NCBI GenBank assembly: GCA_036937835.1
Contig: CM072878.1
Location: 4,178,001 to 4,242,000 of the forward strand
DNA: 64,000 bases
Source of the DNA: Pampus argenteus
Taxonomy: Eukaryota > Chordata > Actinopteri > Scombriformes > Stromateidae
Direction: 5' to 3'
In this document: piece after piece, positions 1 through 10,098 of the stretch
Position numbering within the stretch: position 1 is the first letter of the stretch
Layout of the letters: every line of letters starts with the position of its first letter
Program-made: the position numbers and the translations under genes
The notes under the pieces: model-generated
The model's database searches: none
Told to the model about the DNA's origin: nothing
Seen by the model: the letters and a program-made list of their open reading frames with translations, nothing else

Positions 1-300
1 CAGCAGTGTTGAGCGCCTCAGTGTCGCCTTAAACCTTTCTTTCTTCTCCTTAAATCCAAAGCCCTTGCTGTTGAGGCAGATCCGATCTTGTTTTTGCACG
101 CCTCTGAGCCCTCTCTGTGTCGTTCTCTGCTGTTAAACACAGTATACATGCAACCAGCTGGGCGGAATAAGAGGAGCGAACCGGCAGTGGCGCGGCTGCT
201 ACTGCGTCATAGGAGAGGAGGTAGAAGAAGTGAAGATGTCTCACTCTGATGGCGAGGGGCGTCCTTTTCTTACTATTTATATGTATAGAATGCTGCAATG
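1..300. other. CpG-richer flank, no gene identified
   Basis: About 13 CpG dinucleotides fall in the first 265 bases, which is denser than most of the AT-rich sequence that follows. A minus-strand frame of 82 codons is open here (50-298), but it has no recognisable domain and looks like chance. The stretch could be part of a promoter or first exon of a gene beyond the left edge. A CRE-like TGCGTCAT lies near 204-211. Nothing decides the strand. Confidence 0.3.
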
Positions 301-984
301 CAGTGCATTGTAGTACAAGTGCAGCTCCTGGTCAGCTCCACAGGAATGATAATATTACATTTTTATACACATCATTAGTAGATGAAATGACTCTCTCTCT
401 TTCTCTCTGAAACCCACACAACTGGAGTCTGGAACATTTATTTGAATTTTCAAATGTATTTTATTTTTGTTGCTTGACATAATAACGTTTCTCTCCGAAT
501 ATTGCCTGCCATTGTGAATTAGTTTTACAATGTGTTACAGAAGTATTAGAAGTAGTGAGGCTGCGCTCAAAAAATAGAGCATCTCTGGCGGCAGCAGCGC
601 CTAGTCTCCACCCCCATCACTGTCTGCAAGGAGCTGAGCAGAAAAACTGCTGTTAGTACTGAAAGGATTGAAAAGGATGTGCGACGTCTCCGTGACAATC
701 TGCAATTAATTTAATGCTGAGTCATCACATTTCCAGTTATACAAGCAGAACAATGTGGAGCCATGAGCTGTTACACAGGCACACGGCGTGAAAGCCGCAC
801 TGACTTCAGATACTTAGGAGAATAGAAAAGCACAAGACAAAAATGAGCACGTATAAAGATCAGATTCAAGCAGAAGACGAAACATCAAAAGTCCACTATA
901 GTGAAAAATAAGATGAAGTCCAGTGATGTCATGACAGATTTACAAATATATTCTATATATTTCTAATCCAATACATTTTTAAAA
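301..984. other. Unassigned flank sequence
   Basis: No gene is seen. A short CT-rich run lies near 389-410. An AP-1/MARE-like core, TGAGTCA, is at 718-724. A second modestly CpG-containing patch is at about 545-800. The sequence is not tandemly repeated and I do not recognise a transposon in it. Confidence 0.4.
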
Positions 985-1110
985 AAAACTTTTTTTTAAC
1001 TATTTTTTTTTGTCATTTTTTTCTTTTCTTTCCCATTAATCATCTCATGATGCCTTATATTTATCTGGTGACCCTTTGGAGGGACCTGACCCCTAGGTTA
1101 GGAACCAATG
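985..1110 (-). mobile_element. Probable terminal fragment of a non-autonomous hAT-like DNA transposon
   Basis: On the minus strand the segment begins at 1110 with CATTGGTTCCTAACC, close to the CAGTGGTTCCCAACC-type terminus of many vertebrate hAT elements. It then runs through a GGTC/CCTCC-rich stretch and a GAGATGATTAATGGG block into an A-rich run. I recognise this order from common fish interspersed repeats. Only one end is visible. No transposase frame, second inverted terminus or 8-bp target duplication was identified. The class is inferred from the terminus and is moderately uncertain. Confidence 0.42.
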
Positions 1111-1215
1111 AACAAAACTACCAAACTGTGTATAAAATAGTTCAAATTAGCTCCACCTCTAGCTACACCAGTAACGTGTTGCTTACAAACGGATACATTA
1201 ACAGTCTAGTTATGT
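1111..1215. repeat. Likely interspersed repeat segment of unknown class
   Basis: The stretch abuts the hAT-like terminus and includes an AGCTCCACCTCTAGC block followed by GTGTTGCTTACA. It resembles a segment I associate with dispersed fish repeats, but I cannot name its family or orientation. The 80-codon open frame covering it (1047-1289) crosses the transposon terminus, so it is not a credible gene. Confidence 0.3.
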
Positions 1216-1892
1216 CATATAGAGAGCGGTGGCTGGTTAGTGTCGTGTGCAACCCATGTTCCATTTATCCAGTGAAGAAAGGCTATTAAAACTTGCTGGG
1301 TTGTCTTAAATTCTCAACTTCCATTGGGTAAGATCCAAAAAGGTCAGGCCTCAAACCAAAAAAATATAAACACAGAAGCAATCCAAACTCAACGCTTTTG
1401 GTCATCACTGTACATAGCATATCCATCGCTAAAAAGAAACTACAATAACCACTTCTAAGCTTCTAACCATGATGAATACCCTAGTCATAATTAGACATGT
1501 GTGCACATAAAATTAGAGTGACAGCATGCCATTTAGTTTACACCAAAGGACCAAGGTCGTATTACCTCAATCCTTTTAGCTATGGGCAGAAGTTAGTTGG
1601 TTAAGTGTGTTTGTTAAGTTTGGCAGATTCCAAGATAGCTGTGCGCACAGTTGCTGCTGCATGAGGCTCCACGCTACTTTGGACCTTTTTGTGTTTTTTA
1701 TGTGTTCAAGTCTTTTTCCATACGTGTATGCCACCACGATCCAATCTACAGCCATCAAGACCTGATAGGCATTGGATTTCAGGTTCAGATTATGAAGCCT
1801 TTTCATGGACTCACGATATCCCACCGGAGACTGGCAGGAGCCCCCTGGATTGTTGTCAGGACCGGCAAGCAGGGGTGGAGCATTTTTGTACA
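1216..1892. other. Unassigned sequence with overlapping open frames
   Basis: Open frames occur on both strands over 1576-1944 (105 codons on minus, 97 and 109 on plus). Neither strand shows a domain I recognise. Because both strands are open at once and the plus frames run into a broken LINE, these are most simply chance or relic sequence. The part just before 1893 could be an insertion target or another decayed repeat. Confidence 0.35.
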
Positions 1893-2270
1893 TCAGAATA
1901 TGGATACATACACTCTGCCCTCTTCTACATCAAGTGCTGTGTAGAAAACGTCACAGAGGAAAGACGCATCCAGATCTTCCTGAACAGGAAGCCCTGGATA
2001 ATAAATGACAGACCCTGATCAGAGCTCAAAACTCGGCCTTCAGGTTGGAGTAAAGCACTGCTACAGCCGACCTGAGGAAGGGCATCAAACAGGCCAAAGA
2101 CGCATACAAGAGGAAAATGGAGAGATACCTGATGGAAAATAACCCGCAGATGTGGAAGAGCATCCAGACCCTAACCACCTACAAGGGCCGCCGCGGGGCC
2201 CACATCCCTCAGCAGCAGCATCAGCAACCTGGCAGAGGAGCTGTACAGCTGTGGAGCTCAACCACAGTTG
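1893..2270 (+). pseudogene. LINE ORF2 fragment: linker between endonuclease and reverse transcriptase
   Basis: Three successive plus-strand frames give a protein typical of fish CR1/L2/Rex1-group retrotransposons between the endonuclease and RT domains. The first part, up to 2015, contains NRKPWI. The second frame, from about 2015, contains LIRAQNSAFRLE, then DLRKGIKQAKDAYKRK and WKSIQTLTTYKGR. The third frame, near 2200, contains SISNLAEEL. The breaks visible are a frameshift near 2013-2016, an in-frame TAA at 2051-2053 and a further frameshift near 2205. Neither the endonuclease catalytic core nor the RT palm is present, so this is a dead internal fragment. It lies on the opposite strand to the LINE at 2871-3920 and is a separate insertion. 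Confidence 0.75.
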
Positions 2271-2870
2271 CAGAAGTTATTTACTGCTTGGTTTTGAGTG
2301 CTTTTCTTTATTGTTTTTCTTACTAACGACACATCTATATACATTTGGGTGTGTGGACGATCCACGACAGTTAACTTCCCTCCTATCATCCCCTTTCTAA
2401 GAGTCACGTGTTTTACTGGCAGTCGCCATTATTAAACTGAGTTCTTCAACCCCAAATATCTGGCCACTCCTCCAATCGATCTCTCGATTGACTCCCCAAG
2501 TTTGGTGGTGGTCAGGTCGTTGATAGATTAGTCTGTTATTTTTTCTTAGTTTTTGTTTTACACACCTAAAGTAGTAACAATCAATAAAGTCCTCCACTCT
2601 GTAAATGCATGGTGTTGTCCTGTGTTTATTTGAAAAGTATTGAATTTTTGGTTAAAGTTTAGCAGAAGTGTAGAATCAGATCTAGCAGCCAGACGGCAAC
2701 ATGTTGAATCTCAAATCTCATGTCATAATTTCACAGTATCTCACCTTTTTCCTTGACGTGTAGTTTCGTACGATTGGTGGTATTGTTCCTAGGACATCAT
2801 AATTAATGTTGTTGCATGACCATTATTGCAACTGACCAGTAATGTTGTTGTGATGTCATAGATAATTAAC
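2271..2870. other. Unassigned sequence containing a strong poly(A) signal
   Basis: No gene is seen. AATAAA at 2583-2588 is followed by a GT-rich stretch (about 2605-2635), the layout of a working polyadenylation site on the plus strand. This could be the end of an old LTR or of a 3' UTR. No paired LTR, primer-binding site or polyprotein was seen, so I do not name it. Confidence 0.3.
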
Positions 2871-2975
<105 letters not shown>

Positions 2976-3061
2976 TACTTTATTAATCCCAAAACTGGGA
3001 AATTAGAGTGTAGCAGCAGCATAACACAAATACAACACAATGAAATAAAAAGAACAACCAA

Positions 3062-3197
3062 CAATTAAGATAATAATTAATAATTAAATAAGAATAATAA
3101 ATTAAGATAATTAAATAAGAATAAGATAATTAAATAAGAATAATAAATTAAGATAATGATTAAATAAGAATAAGAATAATTAAATAAAAATAAGAAT
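3062..3197. repeat. A/T-rich imperfect tandem repeat in the LINE 3' UTR
   Basis: Units built from ATAATTAAATAAGAATAA recur several times with variable spacing. The tract lies between the end of the RT frame and the tail motif of the minus-strand LINE. Its shape suggests slippage-driven expansion within the 3' UTR. Confidence 0.85.
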
Positions 3198-3919
3198 GTT
3201 GTACACAGTGATGGCCTGTGGCAGGAAAGATTTCCTATATCTTTCCCTACGACAGCGGAGCTGGAGCAGCCTATGGGAGAAAGTGCGCTGCTGTCTGTCC
3301 ACTGTGTGATGGAGAGGGTGCTGATCATTGTCCATGATGGATAACATTTTATTCAGCGTTCTCCTCTCCACCACAGTACCAAACGTCTCCAGCTCGACAC
3401 CAAGTACAGAGCCAGCCTTCTTGATGATTTTATCAAGTCAGTTGGTGTCGCTGGCTCTGATACTGCTACCCCAACACACAGCAGCAAAGAAGATGGCACT
3501 GGTAACAACAGACTGGTAAAAGATCTCCAACATCTTGATGCACATGTTGAAGGATCTCAGCTTCCTCAGGAAATAGAGTCTGCTCATCCCCTTCTTGTAC
3601 ACAGCTTCTGTGTTAGACTTCCAGTCCAGTCTGTTGTCAATCACCACTCCCAGGTATTTGTAGTCCTCCACCTTATCCACCACCTCCCTGATCAGTACTG
3701 GCTGTGAAGGCATCCTCTTCCTCCTGAAGTCGATCACCATCTCTCTGGTCTTGTTGATATTCAGCCTCAGGTGATTCTCCACTCTACAAAGTTGTCCACC
3801 AGCGTCCTGTACTCACCCTCCTCTCCCTCTCTTATACACCAAACAACAGCTGAGTCATCAGAAAACTTTTGCAGGTGACATGACTCAGAGTTGTATTGAA
3901 AGTCAGTGGTGTATAAGGT
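3180..3919 (-). pseudogene. Broken reverse transcriptase C-terminal region (LINE ORF2)
   Basis: The minus-strand translation runs in three frames. From about 3905 it contains KFSDDSAVV, matching the RT palm motif with FSDD where FADD is usual. After a frameshift near 3780 the frame holds NHLRLNINKTREMVIDF, then YLGVVIDNRLDWK, YKKGMSRLYFLRKL and CWGSSIRASDTN. The third part, in a different frame and ending at 3180, holds VERRTLNKML, LHHTVDRQ and LLQLRC. This order is the standard thumb and C-terminal layout of Rex1/L2-type RTs. At least two frameshifts and loss of everything upstream of the palm rule out activity. Confidence 0.85.
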
Positions 3920-3920
3920 A

Positions 3921-5344
3921 TAAAGAAAATAAAAAAATAAATACATTTCTTAGCATCTTATCATTTATTGTAATATGTTTAAAATAATTTAAATCTTACT
4001 TCTGGTAATTTACATTGAGTTGTATTGTATTTATATACAAAATACATGTTTAACTGTATCAAATATGTCATTGTTTGCAAATACCAAATTTCATGTGATG
4101 CAAGGAATTTTGAAAGTATGGACCAGTATGAGCTACTGTACATACTTACCCGCTTTGTCTTTGTCCCGGTAAATACTTCTGCCCTTCTGTTTTTGACCGT
4201 CCTGTGGATTTTCCCCACGTCCCTCATAGACTGCTATTTACCCCTTTGAACTGAACTGAGCTTATTTACCTGTCTCTGCTCACAATAAAAGTCATTACCT
4301 ATTCATCTGGTCTAGTTGGTGCTGCTTTTGGGTACAAACCTCACCCGTTATAATGTTACAGCATATGTACATGAAAAAAATGTATTTAATATACTCAGGA
4401 CTCAAAGTCAAAGTTCTTACTTCTTGATAACAATTGCTTGTTCTTATATCATACTTTGATAATATGTCTGGCATTAAAGTGTGTGGTGTCTCTCTGAATC
4501 ACTGCATTCTGTCTTACAGAAGAATTAGGCCAGGCTGTGTATGTAATCACTTATTAATACACATTGTAAATTAATTTATTAATATTTTTTCAATAACTGT
4601 GTAGACCTAGCATCTTAATCCTTTGCACTGAAAAGAAAACTGTTTCTCTGTGAAAGCCAGTCTTGGTAGGTACAGATGGAGGCTCAGAAAGCAGACTTGT
4701 GAAACCTCTGTAAAAGCATCTAAGGTGAGCAACACTCTCCACAGCTGTCACTTCGTGGTGTCTCACATGCTTTCAAATCTGGTCCTTTCAGGAACTATGT
4801 AATAAAATAAAATGTTTTGTTCAATTTTAAACAGGTGTCTTCATAAATGTGATAAACCTTAATATGATCACCCAGGACAAACTTTCATATGATGGTTTTG
4901 GACCAACTTGTGCAAATTAATTCTGGACACTGCTAGTGACATAGGAAATCATTTATTTTAGCCAAATCCTACAATAGTTGTTTTCATTCTCTTATTCAAC
5001 CCACAACTCATGGATATGAATGTAAACTGAATGCTGCAGGAAAAAAAATAAAAAACGCAATATCAGATTGTGGAGTTTTATTTTAATTTTTTTTAATTTT
5101 TTTGTATTGTTTTTTTGATGATGATACTGATGTACTGCACACACAACAACAAACACATTTGTTTTTCTACTGTGGTGTATTTTAGGGCATCTGTTATAGG
5201 GGTACTGCATCCCCTGTTTATTGAAAATAAATACCCTTAAGGAAAAGTAAACTGAGGTCAGAGAAAACCGTTGCTACACCCATTTATGACTGGTCAGTTA
5301 CAACATTTGTAAAAATAGCTATATAAAATATAAGTATATAAAAC
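3921..5344. other. AT-rich unassigned interval
   Basis: No gene is supported. Small open frames at 3979-4249 and 4992-5210 have no recognisable domain and overlap on opposite strands or in T-rich sequence. T-rich runs lie at about 5080-5120. The only structured part I can point to is the possible LTR end near 4200-4355, listed separately. Confidence 0.5.
4200..4355 (+). mobile_element. Possible 3' part of a solo LTR (weak)
   Basis: AATAAA at 4284-4289 is followed about 30 bases later by a GT-rich stretch and TTTTGGGTACAAACC, then CACCCGTTA. This order resembles the R/U5 end of fish Gypsy-type LTRs. No 5' TG boundary, target duplication, primer-binding site or internal region was found. It could equally be an ordinary old 3' UTR. 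Confidence 0.22.
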
Positions 5345-5347
5345 TAT

Positions 5348-5369
5348 ATCAAATCAAATCAAATCAAAT
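5348..5369. repeat. (AAATC)n tail of the L2 element
   Basis: About four perfect AAATC units form the 3' terminus of the minus-strand L2 copy. Short 3' tandem tails are usual for this group and mark the target-primed insertion point. Confidence 0.85.
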
Positions 5370-5823
5370 TTTATTTATATAGCCCAAAATCACAAAATAC
5401 ATTTGTCTCAGAGGGCTTTACAATCTGTACAGGGAGTGACACCCTCTGTCCTTAGACCCTCGATTCGATTGAGGAAAAACTTGCCCACCAAAAAACCTTT
5501 TAACAGGGAAAAAGGTGGAAGAAACCTTAGGAAGAGCCACAGAGGAGGGATCCCTCTCCCAGGACGGACAGACGTGCAATGATGTCACATGTACAGAACA
5601 AATCAACACACACATATTGTACACTCACAATGAATAATAATTAATTACAATAGATGATAAGAATAGGTTACAATGAATGATGAATTATTACAGTAGCAGC
5701 AAATCATTACATAACTATAAACTGTAATGGGGATATGGCAACAATGATGACGGCGACAACACATGCAGTAGACGCCACGCAGTAGAGCACAGAAACTCCG
5801 GGGAAGAAGTTTAATTAGTAACA

Positions 5824-5907
5824 TGATAGATAGATGGATTAGATAGATGGATTAGATAGATGGATAGATAAGGAGAGAGAGAGAATGAGAGAGAGAGAGC
5901 AAGAGAG
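5824..5907. repeat. GATA/GATGGATTA and GA-rich microsatellite
   Basis: GATAGATGGATTA-type units (about 5824-5870) pass into a GA-rich run with GAGAGAGA blocks (about 5873-5907). The tract lies inside the L2 3' UTR and is probably a local expansion after insertion. Confidence 0.85.
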
Positions 5908-5970
5908 TATGTGAGTCTCCCAGCAGTCTAGTTCTGTGGCAGCATAACTAAGGGATGACCTGAGCCAGCC

Positions 5971-6477
5971 CTAATTATAAGCTTTATCAAACAGGAAAGT
6001 CTTAAGTCTACTCTTAAAGGTGTTGATCGTGTCTGCCTCCCGAACACAGAGTGGTAGTTTATTCCACAGAAGAGGAGCTTGATAGCTGAAAGCTCTGGCT
6101 CCCAATCTACTTTTAGACACTATAGGAACCAAAAGGAACCCACCATCCTGGGAGCGCAATGTTCTAGTGGGGTGGTAAGGTACTATGAGCTCTTTTAAAT
6201 ATGATGGTGCCTGACCATGAAGAGCTTTGTAAGTTAGTAGAAGAATTTTAAATTCTATTCTAGATTTAACGGGTAGCCAGTGCAAGGAAGCCAAAATGGG
6301 AGAGATGTGATCTCTGATTTTTGTTCCTGTCAGAACACGTGCAGCAGCGTTCTGAATCAGCTGCAAACTCTTAAGAGACTTATTAGAGCAGCCTGATAGC
6401 AAAGAGTTACAATAGTCCAGCCTAGAAGTAACAAATGCATGTGTTACGAGTTTCAAATAGCTGAAGTTATGTAACAA
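5971..6477 (-). pseudogene. L2 ORF2 C-terminal domain, uninterrupted fragment
   Basis: This is a 168-residue minus-strand frame. It begins with the RT-adjacent motif HAFVTSRLDYCNSLL, then QLIQNAAARVLT, SLHWLPVKSRIEFKILLL, a TRTLRS block and LLWNKLP, and ends in FKSRLKTFLF just before the stop. This is the C-terminal region after the RT domain in fish L2 elements. The RT palm with its catalytic aspartates is missing because the copy is 5'-truncated. The apparent ATG start is only the first methionine after truncation. The absence of internal stops suggests a fairly recent insertion, but the fragment cannot retrotranspose. Confidence 0.85.
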
Positions 6478-6480
6478 AAA

Positions 6481-6737
6481 GAAGTTGATTTGGGTTCGCG
6501 GTTCTCAGCTCTCTGGAAAATGAAATTATAAACACAGTGAGTCGGAGCACAAACCGCCATCTTTCTCCACAAAGTTTGTCTGCTTTTATTTACAAATTCA
6601 CAAACAAATAAACAAATATTAAACATTATAAACATATCTTCCTTCAACATTAACCATCATTTATAACATGTCAGATACGGCAAAACTGAAATACAAAACA
6701 CGCCGGGGAGTGGGGGGACCTAGCTTACAGCATCACT
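6481..6737. other. Unassigned flank with YY1-like motif
   Basis: Immediately beyond the L2 truncation point there is no recognised repeat. On the minus strand AAGATGGCGG (6563-6554) matches the core of a YY1 site, which in animals often overlaps a start codon near a promoter. The following codons run open into the L2, and TTTTCCAG just downstream resembles a splice acceptor. This could be a relic of a promoter or first exon, but there is no further support. Confidence 0.25.
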
Positions 6738-6785
6738 CACACACACACGCGCACACGCGAGCGCGCGCGCGCGCACACACACACA
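6738..6785. repeat. CA/CG alternating purine-pyrimidine tract
   Basis: A 48-bp alternating tract has a (CA)n flank on each side and a (CG)n-rich centre with one phase break near 6760. Such sequence readily adopts left-handed Z-form under supercoiling. It lies about 145 bp before the first satellite monomer. Confidence 0.95.
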
Positions 6786-6928
6786 GTCTACATACTACTA
6801 ATTAGCCATTCGCGCCAAAAGTCCGCGTCTTGCGCTCATAAATAAGCTCTTAAATCCAGTCGCACATATCAACAACAAACTCATAACATCTCTTAAATTA
6901 TTAATAATTATTATTAATATTTTTAAAA
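6786..6928. other. AT-rich bridge to the satellite array
   Basis: Non-repetitive sequence passes into an AT-only stretch (about 6896-6930) of TTATTAATA-type runs. It then enters the satellite in mid-monomer at AAATATTGCTC. No inverted repeat or transposon end marks the boundary. Confidence 0.6.
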
Positions 6929-9900
6929 TAAAATATTGCTCTTTTTTTAAGTTACACTGTAGTTGTTATTTCTGGACTTCTCTCGCCGAGAGAAAGCTAT
7001 TCTTGCCGAAGTGAGTTTTCTGCTCCTAATCATTAGAAATCAGTTACTTATTGATGGCAAAAATGGTTTTGAATGAACATATTGCTCTTTTTTTAAGTTA
7101 CACTGTAGTTGGTATTTCTGGGCTTATCTGGCCAAGAGAAAGCTATTTTTTACACATGTTACATTATAAGCTCTAAGAAGCTTGCAGAAGTGAGTTTTTT
7201 GATCCTAATCATTAGAAATTAGTTACTTATTTATGGCAAACATGGTTTTGAATGAAAATATTGCTCTTTTTTTAAGTTACACTGTAGTTGTTATTTCTGG
7301 ACTTCTCTCGCCGAGAGGAAGCTGTTTTTGCAAATGTTACAATATAAGCTGTAGAAAGCTTGCAGGAGTGAGTTTTCTGCTCCTAATCATTAGAAATCAG
7401 ATACTTATTGATGGCAAACATGGTTTTGAATGAAAATATTGTTGTTTTTTTTTAAGTTACACTGTAGTTGTTATTTCTGGGCTTCTCTCGCTGTAAGAGA
7501 AAGCTATTTTTTACAAATGTTACAATATAAGCTGTAGGAAGCTTGCAGAAGTGAGTTTTCTGTTCCTAATCATTAGAAATAAGTTACTTATTGATGGCAA
7601 ACATGGTTTTAAATGAAAATATTGTTGTTTTTTTAAGTAACACTGTAGTTGTCATTTCTGGGTTTCTATCGCCGAGAGGAAGCTATTTTTTACAAATGTT
7701 ACAATATAAGCTGTAGGAAGCTTGCAGAAGTGAGTTTTCTGTTCCTAATCATTAGAAATCAGTTACTTATTGATGGCAAACATGGTTTTGAATGAAAATA
7801 TTGCTCTTTTTTAAGTTACACTGTAGTTGTCATTTCTGGGCTTCTCTCGCCGAGAGAAAGCTATTTTTACAAATGTTACAATATAAGCTGTAGGAAGCTT
7901 GCAGGGGTGAGTTTTCTGATCCTAATCATTAAAAATCAGTTACTTATTGATCGCAAACATGGTTTTTAATGAAAATATTGTTGTTTTTTTTAAGTTACAC
8001 TGTAGTTATTTCTGGACTTCTCTCGCTGGGAGAGAAAGCTATTTTTACAAATGTTACAATATAAGCTGTAGGAAGCTTGCAGAAGTGAGTTTTCTGTTCC
8101 TAATCATTAGAAATCAGTTACTTATTGATGGCAAACATGGTTTTGCATGAAAATATTGAGGTTTTTTAAGTTACACTGTAGTTGTTATTTCTGGGCTTCT
8201 CTCGCTGTGAGAGAAAGCTATTTTTACAAATGTTACAATATAAGCTGTAGGAAGCTTGCAGACGTGAGTTTTCTGTTCCTAATCATTAGAAATCAGTTAC
8301 TTATTGATGGCAAACATGGTTTTGAATGAACATATTGCTCTTTTTTTAAAGTTACACAGTAGTTGTTATTTCTAAGCTTCTCTCGGTGAGAGAAAGCTGT
8401 TTTTACAAATGTTACAATATAAGATGTAGGAAGCTTGCGGAAGTGAGTTTTCTACTCCTAATTATTAGAAATCAGTTACTTATTGATGGCGAAAATGGTT
8501 TTGAATGAACATATTGCTCTTTCTTTAAGTTACACTGTAGTTGGTATTTCTGGGCTTCTCTCGCCGAGAGAAAGCAATACTTGCGGAAGTGAGTTTTCTG
8601 CTCCTAATCATTAGAAATCAGTTACTTATTGATGGCAAACATGGTTTTAAATGAAAATATTGTTGTTTTTTTAAGTAACACTGTAGTTGTCATTTCTGGG
8701 TTTCTATCGCCGAGAGGAAGCTATTTTTTACAAATGTTACAATATAAGCTGTAGGAAGCTTGCAGAAGTGAGTTTTCTGTTCCTAATCATTAGAAATCAG
8801 TTACTTATTGATGGCAAACATGGTTTTGAATGAAAATATTGCTCTTTTTTAAGTTACACTGTAGTTGTTATTTCTGGACTTCTCTCGCCGAGAGAAAGCT
8901 ATTTTTTTTTACAAATGTTACAATATAAGTTGTAGGAAGCTTGCAAAAGTGAGTTTTCTGCTCCTAATCATTAGAAATCAGTCACTTATTGATCGCAAAC
9001 ATGGTTTTTAATGAAAATATTGTTGTTTTTTTAAGTTACACTGTAGTTATTTCTGGACTTCTCTCGCTGGGAGAGAAAGCTATTTTTACAAATGTTACAA
9101 TATAAGCTGTAGGAAGCTCTCAGAAGTGAGTTTTCTGCTCCTAATCATTAGAAATCAGATACTTATTGATGGCAAACATGGTTTTGAATGAAAATATTGT
9201 TGTTTTTTTTTAAGTTACACTGTAGTTGTTATTTCTGGGCTCCTCTCGCTGTGAGAGAAAGCTATTTTTTACAAATGTTACAATATAAGCTGTAGGAAGC
9301 TTGCAGAAGTGAGTTTTCTGTTCCTAATCATTAGAAATAAGTTACTTATTGATGGCAAACATGGTTTTAAATGAAAATATTGTTGTTTTTTTAAGTTACA
9401 CTGTAGTTGTCATTTCTGGGTTTCTCTCGCCGAGAGGAAGCTATTTTTTACAAATGTTACAATATAAGCTGTAGGAAGCTTGCAGAAGTGAGTTTTCTGT
9501 TCCTAATCATTAGAAATCAGTTACTTATTGATGGCAAACATGGTTTTGAATGAAAATATTGCTCTTTTTTAAGTTACACTGTAGTTGTTATTTCTGGACT
9601 TCTCTCGTCGAGAGAAAGCTATTTTTTTTTACAAATGTTACAATATAAGCTGTAGGAAGCTTGCAAAAGTGAGTTTTCTGCTCCTAATCATTAGAAATCA
9701 GTCACTTATTGATCGCAAACATGGTTTTTAATGAAAATATTGTTGTTTTTTTTAAGTTACACTGTAGTTATTTCTGGACTTCTCTCGCTGGGAGAGAAAG
9801 CTATTTTTACAAATGTTACAATATAAGCTGTAGGAAGCTTGCAGAAGTGAGTTTTCTGTTCCTAATCATTAGAAATCAGTTACTTATTGATGGCAAACAT

Positions 9901-10098
9901 GGTTTTGCATGAAAATATTGGGGGTTTTTAAGTTACACTGTAGTTGTTATTTCTGGGCTTCTCTCGCTGTGAGAGAAAGCTATTTTTACAAATGTTACAA
10001 TATAAGCTGTAGGAAGCTTGCAGGGGTGAGTTTTCTGTTCCTAATCATTAGAAATCAGTTACTTATTGATGGCAAACATGGTTTTGAATGAACATATA
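6929..10098 (+). repeat. Satellite family A: divergent edge subarray, about 18 monomers
   Basis: Head-to-tail monomers of about 175-182 bp form the array edge, plus two short ones of about 146 bp starting near 6935 and 8513. Family A differs from family B at fixed positions: GTAGGAAGCTTGCAG instead of GCAGGAAGCTCTCAG, TTACTTATTGATGG instead of TTACTTGTTGATGG, and AAGTTACACTGTAG instead of AAGAAAAACTATAG. By eye A and B are roughly 80-85% alike. Monomers within A vary in T-run length and in the hairpin loop. The tract from about 7410 to 8330 recurs at about 9170 to 10090, an offset of about 1762 bp. Small frames here (such as 7947-8150 and 9709-9912) are the same repeat translated and not genes. 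Confidence 0.97.
7718..7723. other. Family A marker site AAGCTT (example)
   Basis: AAGCTT occurs in most family A monomers. It is replaced by AAGCTC in family B. The example marks the boundary-diagnostic position. Confidence 0.9.

Larger units (their letters stand above)
5345..6480 (-). mobile_element. 5'-truncated L2-type LINE 3' end
   Basis: On the minus strand an intact 168-codon stretch of the ORF2 C-terminus (6477-5971) is followed by a long 3' UTR (5970-5370) and a short tandem tail of AAATC units (5348-5369 as read on plus). The UTR holds blocks widely repeated in teleost genomes, for example the region around 5375-5425 with TTATTTATATAGCCC and CAGAGGGCTTTACAATC. The element is truncated at its 5' side at about 6480. 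The open frame survives without stops, so the insertion is probably younger than the other two LINE relics. Confidence 0.85.

Noticed and set aside
50..298. 82-codon minus-strand frame at the left edge
   Set aside because: No domain, start context or splice structure supports it, and an 82-codon open frame is expected by chance in a less AT-rich stretch.
1576..1893. 105-codon minus-strand frame as a transposase fragment (piggyBac considered)
   Set aside because: No conserved catalytic or zinc-finger motif could be matched, and the plus strand is open over the same interval.
2583..2635. Complete LTR ending near the poly(A) signal
   Set aside because: Only AATAAA and a GT-rich stretch are present. 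No LTR pair, target duplication or primer-binding site was found.
3077..3328. 83-codon minus-strand frame rich in LFLFNY
   Set aside because: It translates the A/T-rich tandem repeat of the LINE 3' UTR and an off-frame piece of the RT region.
4992..5210. 72-codon minus-strand frame
   Set aside because: It is lysine/leucine-rich because it translates T-rich sequence and shows no domain.
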